Below are positions 51,840 to 62,153 of a DNA stretch of 64,000 bases, one piece after another. The DNA is taken from contig OY726574.1 of NCBI GenBank assembly GCA_963383645.1, positions 61,632,894 through 61,696,893 of the forward strand, in the 5' to 3' direction. The notes below the pieces were generated by a model. It saw only the letters and a program-made list of their open reading frames with translations, searched no databases and was not told the DNA's origin. The DNA is from Muscardinus avellanarius. Its lineage: Eukaryota; Chordata; Mammalia; Rodentia; Gliridae. Position numbers and translations under genes: made by a program. How positions within the stretch are numbered: position 1 is the stretch's first letter; every line of letters begins with the position of its first letter.

Positions 51840-54312
51840 AATATTTAACTGGTCCCTGAGTTTATGTGACTTTTGGCTGGGTTAAGCTTTGGGATGGGGG
51901 TGGGAAATATTATGCTACATATAAATGCAGGCCCAGAAAATGATTAAGGGCATAAGAATAAATGATAAAGAGCAGAAATTCCCAGAAGCTACTGGGAATT
52001 TTCCCACAACTGAAATACCAAGCCCCATCCATACAGAGCTTTGATGGGGCAACATCAGCAGACTCCAGGATCTCACAAGCTCGGTTTTTTGTGAAGGGCA
52101 GATCTCTATGGCTACCAGACAGAATGATGACCCCCAGATTCCTATGAGAGGGGTCCACTTCTGCTTGGTGGTTTATTTGTAATGACTTGATGACATCATT
52201 CATCAGCAATACCATTAATGACAGTTTTTAAACCACAACTTGGTGAATTTGAGCAATGGCTGTTTCTAATGTCATGTGTTACATTGTTGCTAGCAGATTT
52301 TGCTATTACCCATAATGACAAAGAAAACACAGATTGCATTAAATGATAATTTTTTATTTTATGTCATTCTGTGTCTTCTTTACAGATTAATGGTTTTTTT
52401 TTTTTCTTTTCAATGACCCGGTCTCTTAACTCTCAAATCCAGACTTTTGAGTTTTTATGGTTTGTTCCTCCCATAATATTCAGGACATTGTTATTAATGA
52501 TTTAGTTTTAATTTTTTCATAGGACCAACCTTGATTTTTAAAATAGTACCATTTTGGTCACATTATTAAACCAGCACTAAAACACAGAAGTGTTGATGTT
52601 TAAAAATACCTGAAAAACCATTTCTGACAAAAATTTACAGTTAGAGAACAGGATTGAGAAGTGACAGGCAACGGTAACCTGTGCTGTCTTTAGACGTTTT
52701 CTGCATCCATGACACACAGGGATGAAGCACCCACGGACGGCCTCCCTCGCCGCAGGGAGGTTTGCTAAGGCAGGAGTAACAGAGATTACGTGTCACGTAT
52801 CATGCTCCATCTTTGGCTTGGTCAGAACTTTTTAAGATCTCCCAATCCCCCAATTTCACAAAGATACATGTAGAAGCTTTTTCCCTATTTCTGGCTTACC
52901 AAGAGCCACTTGGCCTGGTGTACGACATGATAGACAATTAGTCAAAGCTTTTCTGTTTTGTTTTGTTTTGTTTTAGTCTGTTTTTGTTGTTTTCCCTGTA
53001 GTTGTTTTGCACTGAAAGGCCAGATCTCTCATTTGGTTACTGTTCTCCAGAATTTTGGCTTTCTCAAACACCAGCTTTAATCTGACCCCCCCCCCCCCGA
53101 CTAATTCCCGGACAGCCTCTGAGTCGTGGTGGCATCTTGTTCCCATGGGGCATGCCTTAACATTTTGTGTGAAACTACAGGCATTTCATAAAAACCGATG
53201 ATCTCTTTGGCAAAGAATTTCTGGAATTGGTGTGGTATTTAATATTTATTGAGAGGGATCAGGTAAGTCCCCTGTTGGAGCCATAGCAGACTGCTTGGGG
53301 AATCCAGATTTCTTCCTGGAGAATCTGTGGGGAGGGTTTTTGCTCACAAACTGAGAAAATAGGAAGTGTAGGTGCTTACCTCTGGAAGGATTGCTTTTGG
53401 GAACAACTTTGTGTGGAGTGTTCGGTTCTGTTCACATTTAAACCTTCTGCCTTCGAATGCATATCTCTTTCATTTCACACTGTGGCAAGGTTAATAGTAT
53501 TTACACATACTCTCCTCAGCGTTGCGAGATGTTAGTATAAGTTGGAAGTTGGGACACGCTGGCGTGTCGTTTTCTAAAGCGAATCAGTTTATCTTTGGTT
53601 TAGCCTGAAATTACAGCAGAGCACACTTCCTCCTGGGACCCGAATGTAAAATAACCAAAGCAGATTGAGCTCGGCAGTGATTAATGAAGTTGTATGCAGA
53701 GTCCAGAGAGTCAGTGGGTTTTCAGGTATCAAGAAGGAGAGCAGAGGACCGAAGGCTTCCTTGAGATCCAGGCATCTCTTCTTCCCCTCTGAGCCCAGGC
53801 CCCTTGGGGAAGGGGAGCTGACATCCAGATCTCCAACTAGGCTTTTTCTGAAGACATCAAATTCCTACTATACAAAGTTGTTGCATTACTGATCATTCCC
53901 AGCCAGCTTCCTTGTTTAATGGGCCATTTTAGCTGCCTAAAGGTATTCTACATAACAATAATTTTAATCAGTCGCATAAAATTTATGAAGCTGTGTGCAA
54001 ATTAGCATGAATTGGGAGAACAGTAATATTTCTTTGATACCTCTTTCCTCAGTCTGGCCGCCGTGTCCCACCTCTAGTGCCCTGGGAAGGGCTCCTCGAA
54101 ACTGATTTGTGTGAGTGGCCGCCCTGCTCATCCGTGAATGGCAGTACACACTAGTATGGCTTTCTGTGTTTTATTTGTGGTCGGTATTCATATATTCCTA
54201 TATATTGCTTATATGGCAGCATCTATATCTCAGAAAAGACCAGCATAATTTCTTTGTTTCTCTGTTGAAATGTCTTATCTTAGCCTATTTTTTAAGCTTT
54301 GTTTTAAGGAAG
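51840..54312. other. SINE-free unique block, mostly AT-rich
   Basis: No SINE, LINE end or gene is recognised for 2.5 kb. 52165-52600 is AT-rich and conserved-looking (GACATCATTCATCAGC, CATAATGACAAAG). There is a (TTTTG)n run at 52955-52975 and a poly-C run at 53084-53097. 53200-53660 and 53890-54060 are also repeat-free. Confidence 0.5.
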
Positions 54313-54510
54313 AATCCAGTTGTGGTGGCACAGGCCTATGATCCCAGGCCTTGGGAGGCTGAAACAGGAGAATCACAGGTTTAAGGCCAGCCTCAGCAAC
54401 CTACAAGACCTTCTTTCACAAAGAGAAATAAAAAAAGTCGGGGTATAGCTCAGAAGTAGAATGTCCCTGGGTTCAATCCACAGTAAACAAACAAACAAAC
54501 AAACAAACAG
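54313..54510 (+). mobile_element. B1-dID SINE with (AAAC)n tail
   Basis: The copy reads ATCCAGTTGTGGTGGCACAGG ... GAATCACAGGTTTAAGGCCAGCC ... GTCGGGGTATAGCTCAGAAG ... GGTTCAATCCACAGTAAAC, then AAAC repeats. Confidence 0.87.
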
Positions 54511-54529
54511 ATTTCAAAGAAATACACCT

Positions 54530-54618
54530 AGTGCTATATATATACATGTACGAATGTGTCACTTTGAGCCTCAGTAGGTGCATAACTACAATGTACCAAT
54601 GAAAATATATAAAAAGAA
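54530..54618 (+). mobile_element. LINE-1 3' terminus
   Basis: ACTTTGAGCCTCAGTAGGTGC ... ATAACTACAATGTACCAATGAAAATATATAAAAAG resembles the squirrel L1 3' end and tail. Confidence 0.6.
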
Positions 54619-54769
54619 AGGACTGAGGGCCCCAAGCTACCAAGGGGCACTCACTGGACTACACAGTTTCTTTGGTACATTTAGTAACAATGTTTGAAAG
54701 GAATCCGTGCGCTCTGCTCTCTGGTTCAGTGCTCTCAGCCCCTGCCCACATGGGGAGCAGCGAGATTTG

Positions 54770-55285
54770 TGTTTTCCAGCTCATTAAACTGACAGCAGAA
54801 ATTAGTTTGTGGTATTAAAAACTAAAAAGTTAAATTACAGCTACACGTGTCCTTTATGCAATGGGGCGTGTGGAAGGCGTTTGATCTTAATGTTTGCTAT
54901 AATGGAGCATTTAAATTACAATGTTTGTCAAATCTCTAATCTTCGTTACAGAGCGGAATATTAATTACGCCTTTAACTATGAGAGGTAAATAAAACGAGC
55001 ATCCATTGTAAGCCCAGGGGTAAACTGCAGATTACTGACAACGTGACATAGTGCTCGAAATGTCACTTTTGTCAAACAAATTTAGAGGAACGGTTAAACT
55101 ATTAGCTCCCTGTTGTTCCAGGGCTTTTCTTGCAACCAGCAACCGTTTGGAGCAGCGGGGACCCCGGGCCGTACCAAAGACCAAGGGAGTTAAATTCAAT
55201 AAACAAGTTGGACGAGAAGACGGTGCGGCAGACGCACTCAATTACTTTATAACTGTCTATTAACTTCTGTAGGTGGTTGTGAATA
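54770..55285. promoter_or_regulatory. Candidate conserved non-coding (enhancer-like) element
   Basis: About 515 bases are repeat-free and dense in homeobox- and forkhead-type words: GAATATTAATTACGCC (54956-54971), GGTAAATAAAACG (54986-54998), TTTGATCTTAATG (54880-54892), AATTCAATAAACAAG (55193-55207) and CTCAATTACTTTATAAC (55238-55254). The mix of AT-rich words with retained CpG is unusual for neutral rodent DNA. The call rests on composition only; no alignment was possible. Confidence 0.4.
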
Positions 55286-55880
55286 AACGGCAGATTAACT
55301 CTTGCACTGTGGTGGGGAGGGGGAGCCTCGGGAAGGGCCCGGGTGGTGCTCGGCGCAGTGCGAAATGCTGATTCTCCTTCTCCTCTGCTTTCCGCCTTGG
55401 CGATTTTGTGCGTAACATGTTGGTGGTGGTTTCCGGAGCCCGATGCCAGTTTAAGGGAAAGGAGGGGAATCGTGCAGGGCTCGCGTTGTTCAGAGTGGCT
55501 CCTATACTGAACAGGGCCCGTCCCTCTCCAAAGAATGCGTCCAATTTCAGTTGCCGTGGCTCGTCTTCCAGAACCTGAACTTGGAATAAAAGTGGTGGCT
55601 GTCGGTTCTTGGGGCCTGGAAAGATTAAAATCTCTTCCTCAGGGGTCATAGCTGGAATTTCTCCCCGGGAGTTCTCACCCGCCACTGCACAGCTCAGCAG
55701 CCCTTGCAAGTCTCCATCCCTTTGCTTCCGTGAAGGAGCTGTTTCCACTCTGAGGTTTTAACTGAATCCTAAGCTGCTTCTGCTCACCTTGTAGCCCACA
55801 GAGGAAGGGTGACATGGCCATCTGGTTACTATCAAGAAGAATAGTGTCATTTCAGAATGAAATCATTAAAGAAGCATAAT
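55286..55880. other. Unique spacer with a long minus-strand open frame
   Basis: A 162-codon frame lies at 55260-55748 on the minus strand. I recognise no domain, and it overlaps the conserved-looking block. The area is moderately GC-rich (55310-55520), which lengthens random frames. Confidence 0.4.
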
Positions 55881-55890
55881 AAGAATTAGA

Positions 55891-56092
55891 GCCAGGCGTG
55901 GTGTCGCACAATTGTAATCCCAGCGTTCGGGAGGCTAAAACCAGAGGATCATGGTTTGTGGACAACCTCGGCTACTTAATGAGGCCCTTTGCACCTCAGT
56001 GAGACCCTGTTTCAAAATGAAAAATAGGGCTGGGGGTGTAGCTCAGAGGTAGAACGCCCCTGGGTTCCATCCCCAGTACTGCAAAAAAGAAG
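55891..56092 (+). mobile_element. B1-dID SINE
   Basis: A main-subfamily copy: GCCAGGCGTGGTGTCGCAC ... CCTCGGCTACTTAATGAGGCCC ... GGGCTGGGGGTGTAGCTCAGAGG ... CCATCCCCAGTACTGC. A 9-bp target-site duplication AGAATTAGA lies at 55882-55890 and 56093-56101. Confidence 0.93.
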
Positions 56093-56204
56093 AGAATTAG
56101 AGGAGACAACGTATAGCAAAGATTATAGAGGGAAGGAAGAAAAGACCAACAAAGTGCAGGAACTGGGAGTGATGATTTTAGAAGCTGTAGTGTTTTTCCT
56201 GAAC

Positions 56205-56377
56205 CCAAAGTTGTTCTGCCTCTGAGCTACACCCCCAGCCCCTCTTAGTTTGGAAACAGGGTCTTGCTCAGTTGCTGAAGGCCTCACTAAGTTGCTGAGG
56301 ACGATCTTGAACCTGTGATCTCCTAGCTCAGCCTCCCAAATACTGGTATTTCAAGATGTCCCTTCACGTCCAGCTTA
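56205..56377 (-). mobile_element. B1-dID SINE, antisense
   Basis: On the plus strand: GTTCTGCCTCTGAGCTACACCCCC, TTTGGAAACAGGGTCTTGCTCAG, CTAAGTTGCTGAGGACG, CCTCCCAAATACTGG ... CGTCCAGCTT. The dID 3' end is truncated. Confidence 0.85.
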
Positions 56378-56511
56378 CTAAATTTGAATTTATCTCTTTA
56401 AATTGCACATCAGCTTGCTTTTGGGGACCACACAGATACAGTGTGATGCCAGCCATTCAGAGAAGTCTTTTATGGAGCTCAGAGTAGTCATCATATGCTC
56501 TTGTTTTTCAT

Positions 56512-56513
<2 letters not shown>

Positions 56514-56550
<37 letters not shown>

Positions 56551-56597
56551 GCACGCACGCACGCGCGCATACGCACACATACACTCGCGCGCGCACC
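56514..56597 (+). repeat. (CA)n(GCAC)n(CG)n alternating purine-pyrimidine tract
   Basis: About 84 bases alternate purine and pyrimidine almost without break: (CA)n to 56545, GCAC units to 56564, then CGCGCGCATACGC and CTCGCGCGCGCAC. Unlike the other CA repeats here, it includes CG-rich blocks. Confidence 0.95.
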
Positions 56598-56909
56598 ATA
56601 CCACATATTCCTAACAAAGGGACTTCTTTTTCTTCTGTTATTCTGAAAAAAAACTAAGAAAAGTAGGCTTGATGCAGCCTTACACGGGTTGGAACATTTC
56701 CTGTGTGGACCTGAACCATCTAGAACTGTTGTCAAAAGAAAAAAAATCAAGAAAAAAAGAAGTAGTACATGGGTCCCCTAAATTAGCACTACTACTACTA
56801 ATATAACTATTGTTATTATCATCATTATCATTATTATTAAGTTTGGAAAGGTACAGTTTCTCCTGAGTTGGCTTCTTTGAGGAAAAGAACCAAGAATTAA
56901 TCTAACTCT
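56598..56909. other. Unique AT-rich spacer
   Basis: Triplet-rich ACT and ATT/ATC runs lie at 56789-56840. No gene is recognised. Confidence 0.5.
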
Positions 56910-56919
56910 TAGGTATCTG

Positions 56920-57104
56920 GTTTTTTAGTGATAGTGGGGTTCCTGGAAACCCTACATCTGGGCTACACTCCCAGTCCTATTTTATACTTTTTTTAATCTG
57001 GAAACAGGTCTCTTAAGCCAGCGCGGCTGGCTTCGAACCTGCGCGATCCTCCTGTCTCCGCCTCCCAAGTGCGGGGATTACAAGCGTGCGCCACCACAGC
57101 CGGG
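56920..57104 (-). mobile_element. B1-dID SINE, palindrome subfamily, antisense
   Basis: On the plus strand: AGTGGGGTTCCTGGAAACCC, CTGGAAACAGGTCTCTTAAGCC, the palindrome GCCAGCGCGGCTGGC (57017-57031), GAACCTGCGCGATCC and CGCCACCACAGCCGGG. The target-site duplication is TAG(G/A)TATCTG at 56910-56919 and 57105-57114. Confidence 0.92.
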
Positions 57105-57114
57105 TAGATATCTG

Positions 57115-58028
57115 TTTTGACACCAGTGACTATAATCGCTGGTTCATTTAATAATTAGGAAGTTTTCTTTGATCACCCCTTGAATTACTTACCCTAAGGT
57201 GATAAATGTGTTCACCATCTCATCTCCCTTTGGGCTAGATGTCCATTTATGTGCTGACAGAGGGCGTTGAACACCACATCTTATAACCATTAGTGAGGAC
57301 CGACAGCGTGGGGCCATACATTCCTCAACACGCTTTGTAAAACCCATTGGACGTAAGAGCCCAGGGCAAGAAGTGAGCGTAAACAGGAGAGGGATGAGCC
57401 AAGCAATTGCCCTTGAAGAATAAGGCACCTGGCAAATTAGGATTTGAGAACGACTGCAAGCATTAGCAGGTGTTCATCTTACAAACTACAGCTGGAGGAA
57501 TTGGTCATGGAAGAATAGGCGAGGAATAGATGTGAAGAAAAGTATTACCCAAATTGTAACCCAGAGTGTATTCACTCATTTCCCTGTTTCCTGGTCCTGT
57601 GCACAGCCTGCAGTGTAATAGCCTTCCTTGTTGCTATGGTAGCAGCTGTGGTGGTTTGTAGGGCTGTCTGCCCTACTGACTGTGAGCTTCTCAAAAACAG
57701 GGGCCTTCATTCTCACCCTGCAAGCACTTCAAATAATGGATTCTTGGGGGTTGCTTGTGAGAAAAAATGAAAAGATCTGAATCAGTGAAAACTGAGAAAG
57801 AATAAAATATATATTTTTGTGGATGTCCAGATACTTAAGAAACAAGAGTATTGTTATTTTAAATGACATCAGGCTTTTAGGGAGGGCTTCTGGCTCATTT
57901 TCCCTCCAATCAGTGGAGTCCTTATCAAATATCTACAGGTTCCCTCGTTTAATCCTCAGAATCACAGATTAGGTGATCTGTCCTCCCCATTGTTCAAATG
58001 AAGAAGCCAAGATTTAAGATAAGTTTAC
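57115..58028. other. Unique sequence with L2-like and MIR-like traces
   Basis: 57640-57760 shows a weak L2 3' order (GACTGTGAGCTTCTCAAAAACAGGGGCC). 57905-58025 shows MIR order (TTTAATCCTCAGAATCACAG ... CTCCCCATTGTTCAAATGAAGAAGCC). No gene is recognised. Confidence 0.45.
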
Positions 58029-58199
58029 GCCAGGCGCGGTGGCACACACAGGTAACCCCAAGTACTTGGGAGGCTGAGACAGGAGAACTGCAGGTTGGAG
58101 CCTCAGCAACTTGGTGAGCCCCTCAGCAAATCAGTAAGAAATAAAAAGGGCTGGGAGTGTAACTCAGAGGTAGAATTCCCCTGGGTTCAATCCCCAGAA

Positions 58200-58205
<6 letters not shown>
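58029..58205 (+). mobile_element. B1-dID SINE with (CA)n tail
   Basis: The copy reads CGCCAGGCGCGGTGGCACAC ... TACTTGGGAGGCTGAGACAGGAG ... GGGCTGGGAGTGTAACTCAGAGG ... GGTTCAATCCCCAGAAACC, then a long CA repeat at its tail. Confidence 0.9.

Positions 58206-58261
<56 letters not shown>
58206..58261 (+). repeat. (CA)n microsatellite
   Basis: About 27 CA units replace the poly-A tail of the SINE at 58029. Confidence 0.95.
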
Positions 58262-58262
<1 letters not shown>

Positions 58263-58706
58263 GTTACAGTGCTTTTCACACAGAAAGCCAGAACTGGTAG
58301 ATAACCGGTTAGGGTCTCCTCTGGTTGCTACTGTTTCCTTGGTGAAATAATTTTTTTTTTTTTGTATCTGAAAGAGAATAAGGAGGAGTTAAGAGAGGTA
58401 GGAGGTCAGAGAAAATAGATATATGTTTTCCTAAAGTGTAATTCCTGTATTTTATTCCCCTGCTCAGTGTAACTTGTCTAAAATCATGTACAAACTCTAA
58501 GCTGAGTTGCCAAGGCAGAGGTTCGCTGTAGGCAGCTCTCACCTTGTTTTTCTAAGAGCCTGGCTAATTGTGAACGATTGCTGAATCGTATGGGCATCTG
58601 ATAACAATTTTGAGTTGAGTCTTGAATCTTGTCAGAATGAAATATTAAGGCTGCCTTGAGTCAGTGGTCTAGAGTTGGATAGTTTATCAAAAGGCTTTCA
58701 ACTTTA

Positions 58707-58708
<2 letters not shown>
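58262..58708. other. Unique spacer
   Basis: A T-run lies at 58351-58363. No gene or repeat is recognised. Confidence 0.5.

Positions 58709-58738
<30 letters not shown>
58709..58738 (+). repeat. (TG)n microsatellite
   Basis: About 15 TG units at the tail of the antisense SINE at 58739. Confidence 0.95.
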
Positions 58739-58740
<2 letters not shown>

Positions 58741-58927
58741 GAACCAAGGGCCATTCTACCTCCTAGCTGCACCCCCAGCCCTATTTTCTTTTTTTATTTC
58801 TGCAACAGGGTCTCTCTAGGGTGATGAGAGTCTCACTACTTGCTGAGGCTGTCCTCAAACCTGTGACCTTCCTGTCTCAGCCTCCCCAGCACTGGGATTA
58901 CAGGCTTGTGCCACCAGGGCCAGCTAC
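58739..58927 (-). mobile_element. B1-dID SINE, antisense, (CA)n-type tail
   Basis: On the plus strand: GTTGAACCAAGGGCCATTC (dID), TCTGCAACAGGGTCTCTC, TTGCTGAGGCTGTCCTC and CACTGGGATTACAGGC ... CAGGGCCAGCT. Confidence 0.87.
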
Positions 58928-59810
58928 TATCAGTCTTAATATAAAGTAGTCTCAGAGGTTACAGATGCTTTTCAACGAGCTATTTTTGTTGTTCCAAACG
59001 CCATGAGCAGGCTGGAGTGCAGCGCATTGTTGGACACGTACACATGCTGGACAGCGCCCCCTCCCACAGGACAGAACCCCTTGCCAGCCACCGCACATTC
59101 CTGAGTCCCATGATGAAAAAGGAAACGTGCATCTGGCTGAAGAAGACATGGGCTTATTTTTGCTATATTCCTCCCCCAGGAGCCTCTCCTAACCTCAAGA
59201 CAACACCTCATTCAATCTAGGGATTATGACTGGTGATGGATGTCAGCGTATGTCGGCCTCTCTGCCACTTGGCCATGGCAAGGGGGGCAGGTGTTTCAGA
59301 AATTAGGCAAAGCTAATTTCTTGCTACCTGTGGCCTATGCAAAGAGAGCTTTTGGATCCCTTTCCCTCGCTGTTTGTTTTCTCTTAACTCTTTCACGTGA
59401 CTGGAGAACTCCCTGGCCTGACACAGGATAAGTCATCACGTTTGAATTCCTTGAGTTTGGGACAGAGGTGGCAGGATATTTTGTGGCTTCAGAATCAAAA
59501 GAGAGTGCAGCACCTGCTGCATACACTTCCCTGAAAGTTGCCGGCACTGTGAGCCAGACAGCCCCCAGAGAAGCAGATGGCTCTTTAATAACGAAGCCTA
59601 ATTTTTCTAAAATGCTAATGAGTTAGAGAAAAATAATTTGAAAGCCGGCGGTATATCTCAGGAAATGTCTTTTGTATCATTTGCTCCTAAGAATCGTGTA
59701 AGTCTTACCTAAATCATGTGACTCTAATCACAAGGAAAAGGGGAAGATAGTGAGTAAAAGGAGAACCCTCATGCAAGACGGAACACTCAATTAAAAGTAC
59801 GTTTATCTGG
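58928..59810. other. Unique sequence, conserved-looking 3' part
   Basis: No repeat or gene is recognised. 59555-59760 is AT-rich and repeat-free, with E-box, homeobox and TATA-like words (GCAGATGG, GCTAATGAG). Confidence 0.45.
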
Positions 59811-59990
59811 CTGGGCGTGGTGGTGAGCACCTGTGACCCCAGTCATTGGGAAGCTGAGACAGGTGGATTGACGGTTCAAAAAGAGCCTCATCAACTTAGA
59901 CCCTGTTTTAAACAAAAACCAAAAAGGTCTGGAGGGTACCTCAGAGGTAGAATGCCCCTGGTTTCAATCCCTAGTACCACATATAAAAAA
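59811..59990 (+). mobile_element. B1-dID SINE
   Basis: The copy reads GGCTGGGCGTGGTGGTGAGC ... GATTGACGGTTCAAAAAGAGCC ... AGGTCTGGAGGGTACCTCAG ... GTTTCAATCCCTAGTACC and a short A tail. Flanking words GT(A)CGTTTATCTG and GTAAATTTATCTG suggest an imperfect target-site duplication. Confidence 0.85.
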
Positions 59991-60407
59991 AAAAGTAAAT
60001 TTATCTGATTATTTCCAAAGCCAGCCTTATTGTCACCTATTTTTGGTCTGCATGTTTTTTACTTTTTCTTTAACTTTAAAAGATGGCGGAGACAGCGGGC
60101 GTGGTGGCACATGCTTGTAATCCCAGCATTCGGGGGGCTGAGACCCAGAGGATCGCGGTTCGCGGACAGCCTCAGCTACTTAGTGAGGCCCTCTGCAACT
60201 CAGTGAGGCCTGGTTTCAAAATAAAGAATAAAAAATAGGGCAGGGGGTTTAGCTCGGAGGTCAAATACCCCTGGTTTCAATCCCCAGTACCACATATAAA
60301 AGAAAAAGTAAATTTATCTGATTATTTCCAAAGCCAGCCTTATAGTCACCTATTTTTTGTCTGCAATTTTTTTTTACTTTTTCTTTAACTTTAAAAAATG
60401 ATGGAGA
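59956..60407 (+). repeat. Local tandem duplication of SINE tail plus unique DNA
   Basis: About 137-140 bases occur twice in the same direction, at 59956-60092 and 60268-60407, 312 bases apart. Each copy starts in a dID (CCCTGGTTTCAATCCC) and crosses TACCACATATAAAA. It then contains unique DNA (TTATCTGATTATTTCCAAAG, TTTTCTTTAACTTTAAAA) and ends at GGAGACA. Only a few substitutions and T-run length changes separate them. A B1 head (60093-60267) lies between. Confidence 0.92.
60093..60300 (+). mobile_element. B1-dID SINE, chimeric 3' end
   Basis: The head (GCGGGCGTGGTGGCACATGC ... GTTCGCGGACAGCCTCAGC ... AAATAAAGAATAAAAAATAGGGC) is of the main subfamily. The dID 3' end (CCCTGGTTTCAATCCC ... ACCACATATAAAA) matches the neighbouring SINE at 59811 rather than the subfamily norm (GGGTTCCATCCCCAG). 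Confidence 0.88.
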
Positions 60408-60530
60408 CATACATGTACATATCACCCAATTAGCCCTTAACCAATACCCACCCCATTGCCTGCCCATCCCTCCTTCCCATGAACTATGCATTTGAAACAG
60501 TCCTCTTGGTGGTTCTACTCATTTCCCTAC
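60360..60530 (-). mobile_element. LINE-1 3' end, antisense (tentative)
   Basis: A T-rich start is followed by ATGGAGACATACATGTACATATCACCC ... CCACCCCATTGCC, then CTCC-type words. This suggests the antisense squirrel L1 3' UTR, but the canonical GGTGCATTGTAGTC motif is missing. Confidence 0.45.
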
Positions 60531-61555
60531 AGATTACTATTATAACGCAGAAAAATTAGATTGCCTATTTGAAAGTTGGTTCTTCTTCTAACTTGCCAAG
60601 CCAGCGTCTTAGTCCGAGTTTCCTGGGAAAACCGAATGAAAGGAATGGAGACCTGGGTTTCCACTCGTTCCCATGTGTGATGTCCCTGTGACCCGGGAAA
60701 AGCGCCTCGCCTTCTGGGTGTGCGTCCTTGTTGGTAACCTGGAAGAGCAGGCCCACCCCTGGCCTGTTCATTTGTGAAGGATGCCATTCCAACCGTACTA
60801 TCCCCACATGCTCACCTTGACTCGTGCATTTCTGGTGTGTGGTTTTACATGTTTTTCTTTGTCTGTCTTTCCTGTGGCTGGGACTAGAACCACAGGCTAA
60901 TTCTGACTCCAGCTTCTTGCTTTCGTGGAATCTCTCACGAGTGGCGTCTCGGGCTTCCTGCTGCGATGTGTCGGCAAGCACACACACCGAGATCGATGAG
61001 TGGGTTGTGCTGTTACCAAGCGCATCCGTCCATTTGAAGTTCACATCAGCTTTCCACTTAAAAAGGTCTTCTACGCTACATGATGACTGCCTGGATCCAT
61101 TATTTTATTAAGGGTTTCGAGATGGTGACATCTTAATTCTGTCATGCCTCTTGTGTTTATCAACACTCAACTGCTTGGTCGCCCTGAAACGTGATTCATA
61201 GAGGAAACTCAGGCTGAACGTTAGAATGCGCTCCTTCCATGTCCCGGCTTCACAGTGACTTGGAGAGCCACGGGACTGTGGAAGATTTGCCACAGGGTGT
61301 TATGAACTTGGGGATTTTAAGGCATGCGATATGTTTGAATCTGTTATAATAATCAGCATTTGGGTGTTTAGAGTATCGCATCCTCTGTCGATAGGAACCT
61401 TTCTGGTTGTTTCTTTTCTGATTTTGACATATCTCCCAAAGTTCTGAGAGCTTCTGGGGCAACAGAATGTTTTCCGCTCCTCTTGTGTGTTGTTTGCCAT
61501 AACTGGAATCAGCCATTTTTTCAAAGAAACCCTGATTTCTCATAAGGGAAAACGA
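60531..61555. other. Mostly unrecognised, probably an ancient repeat
   Basis: 61100-61550 (GGGTTTCGAGATGGTGACATC ... ACTGGAATCAGCCATTTTTTCAAAG) has the feel of a widespread ancient mammalian repeat, possibly old L1. I cannot name it securely. Opposed frames of up to 159 aa at 60565-61111 have no domain. Confidence 0.4.
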
Positions 61556-61880
61556 TGTCGAGAATATCCGTGTTTACAGCAGCACAATTCACAAGAGCCG
61601 AATTTGGGGATGAACCTCGGATCCACTGGCTCGTGAATGGATAAGCAGCTGTAGTACACACACAATACAATTTTACTCGACCATAAAGAAGAGCAAAATC
61701 GTGTCCTTTGCAGGAAAGTGGATGGAACCAGAGATATGTGTAATGAGAACAGTGAGTCTCAGATAGTCGAGGCTCAAATGTGTTCTCACATGTGGAAGGA
61801 AGCTAGATCCAGAGCAGGGAGCAGAGGGACGTCAGATAATTGAGGAGAGTGACCAGTAGGACCGTGGGAGGGGAAAAAGA
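61556..61880 (+). mobile_element. LINE-1 ORF2 end and 3' UTR start
   Basis: The order is typical: TGTTTACAGCAGCACAATTCAC, GAATGGATAAGCAGCTGTAG, ACCATAAAGAAGAGCAAAATCG, TTTGCAGGAAAGTGGATGGAACC, AGTGAGTCTCAGATAGTCG, AATGTGTTCTCACATGTGG. Frames are broken, and it is truncated on both sides. Confidence 0.83.
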
Positions 61881-61949
61881 AGAACTGATGAAGGGAACAG
61901 TTCCAAGAACGCCATGTCCATATATAAAGGCATCCCCAGTATGCATGGG

Positions 61950-62034
61950 GAATGGCTGTCCATGAACCACGATCCTCCTGTCTCAGCCTCCCAAATGCTG
62001 GGATTACAAGCGTGCACCATCAGGCCTGGCTAGT
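61950..62034 (-). mobile_element. B1 head fragment, antisense
   Basis: CCACGATCCTCCTGTCTCAGCCTCCCAAATGCTGGGATTACAAGCG ... CAGGCCTGGC on the plus strand is the complement of the B1 5' half. No dID is present. Confidence 0.85.
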
Positions 62035-62153
62035 ATCTTATTTTTATAAAATATTCGACTACATGTTTCTGAAATTTTCATATACTAAGTTCTGCACATT
62101 CAAGGGGTTGCCTGGAGTTTGTAATAATGTCAGCATTTAAATTAGGATCCAGA

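Noticed and set aside
55260..55748. 162-codon minus-strand frame
   Set aside because: No domain or splice context is visible. It overlaps conserved-looking AT-rich DNA on one side and GC-richer DNA on the other. It is kept only as a note, since comparative data could overturn this.
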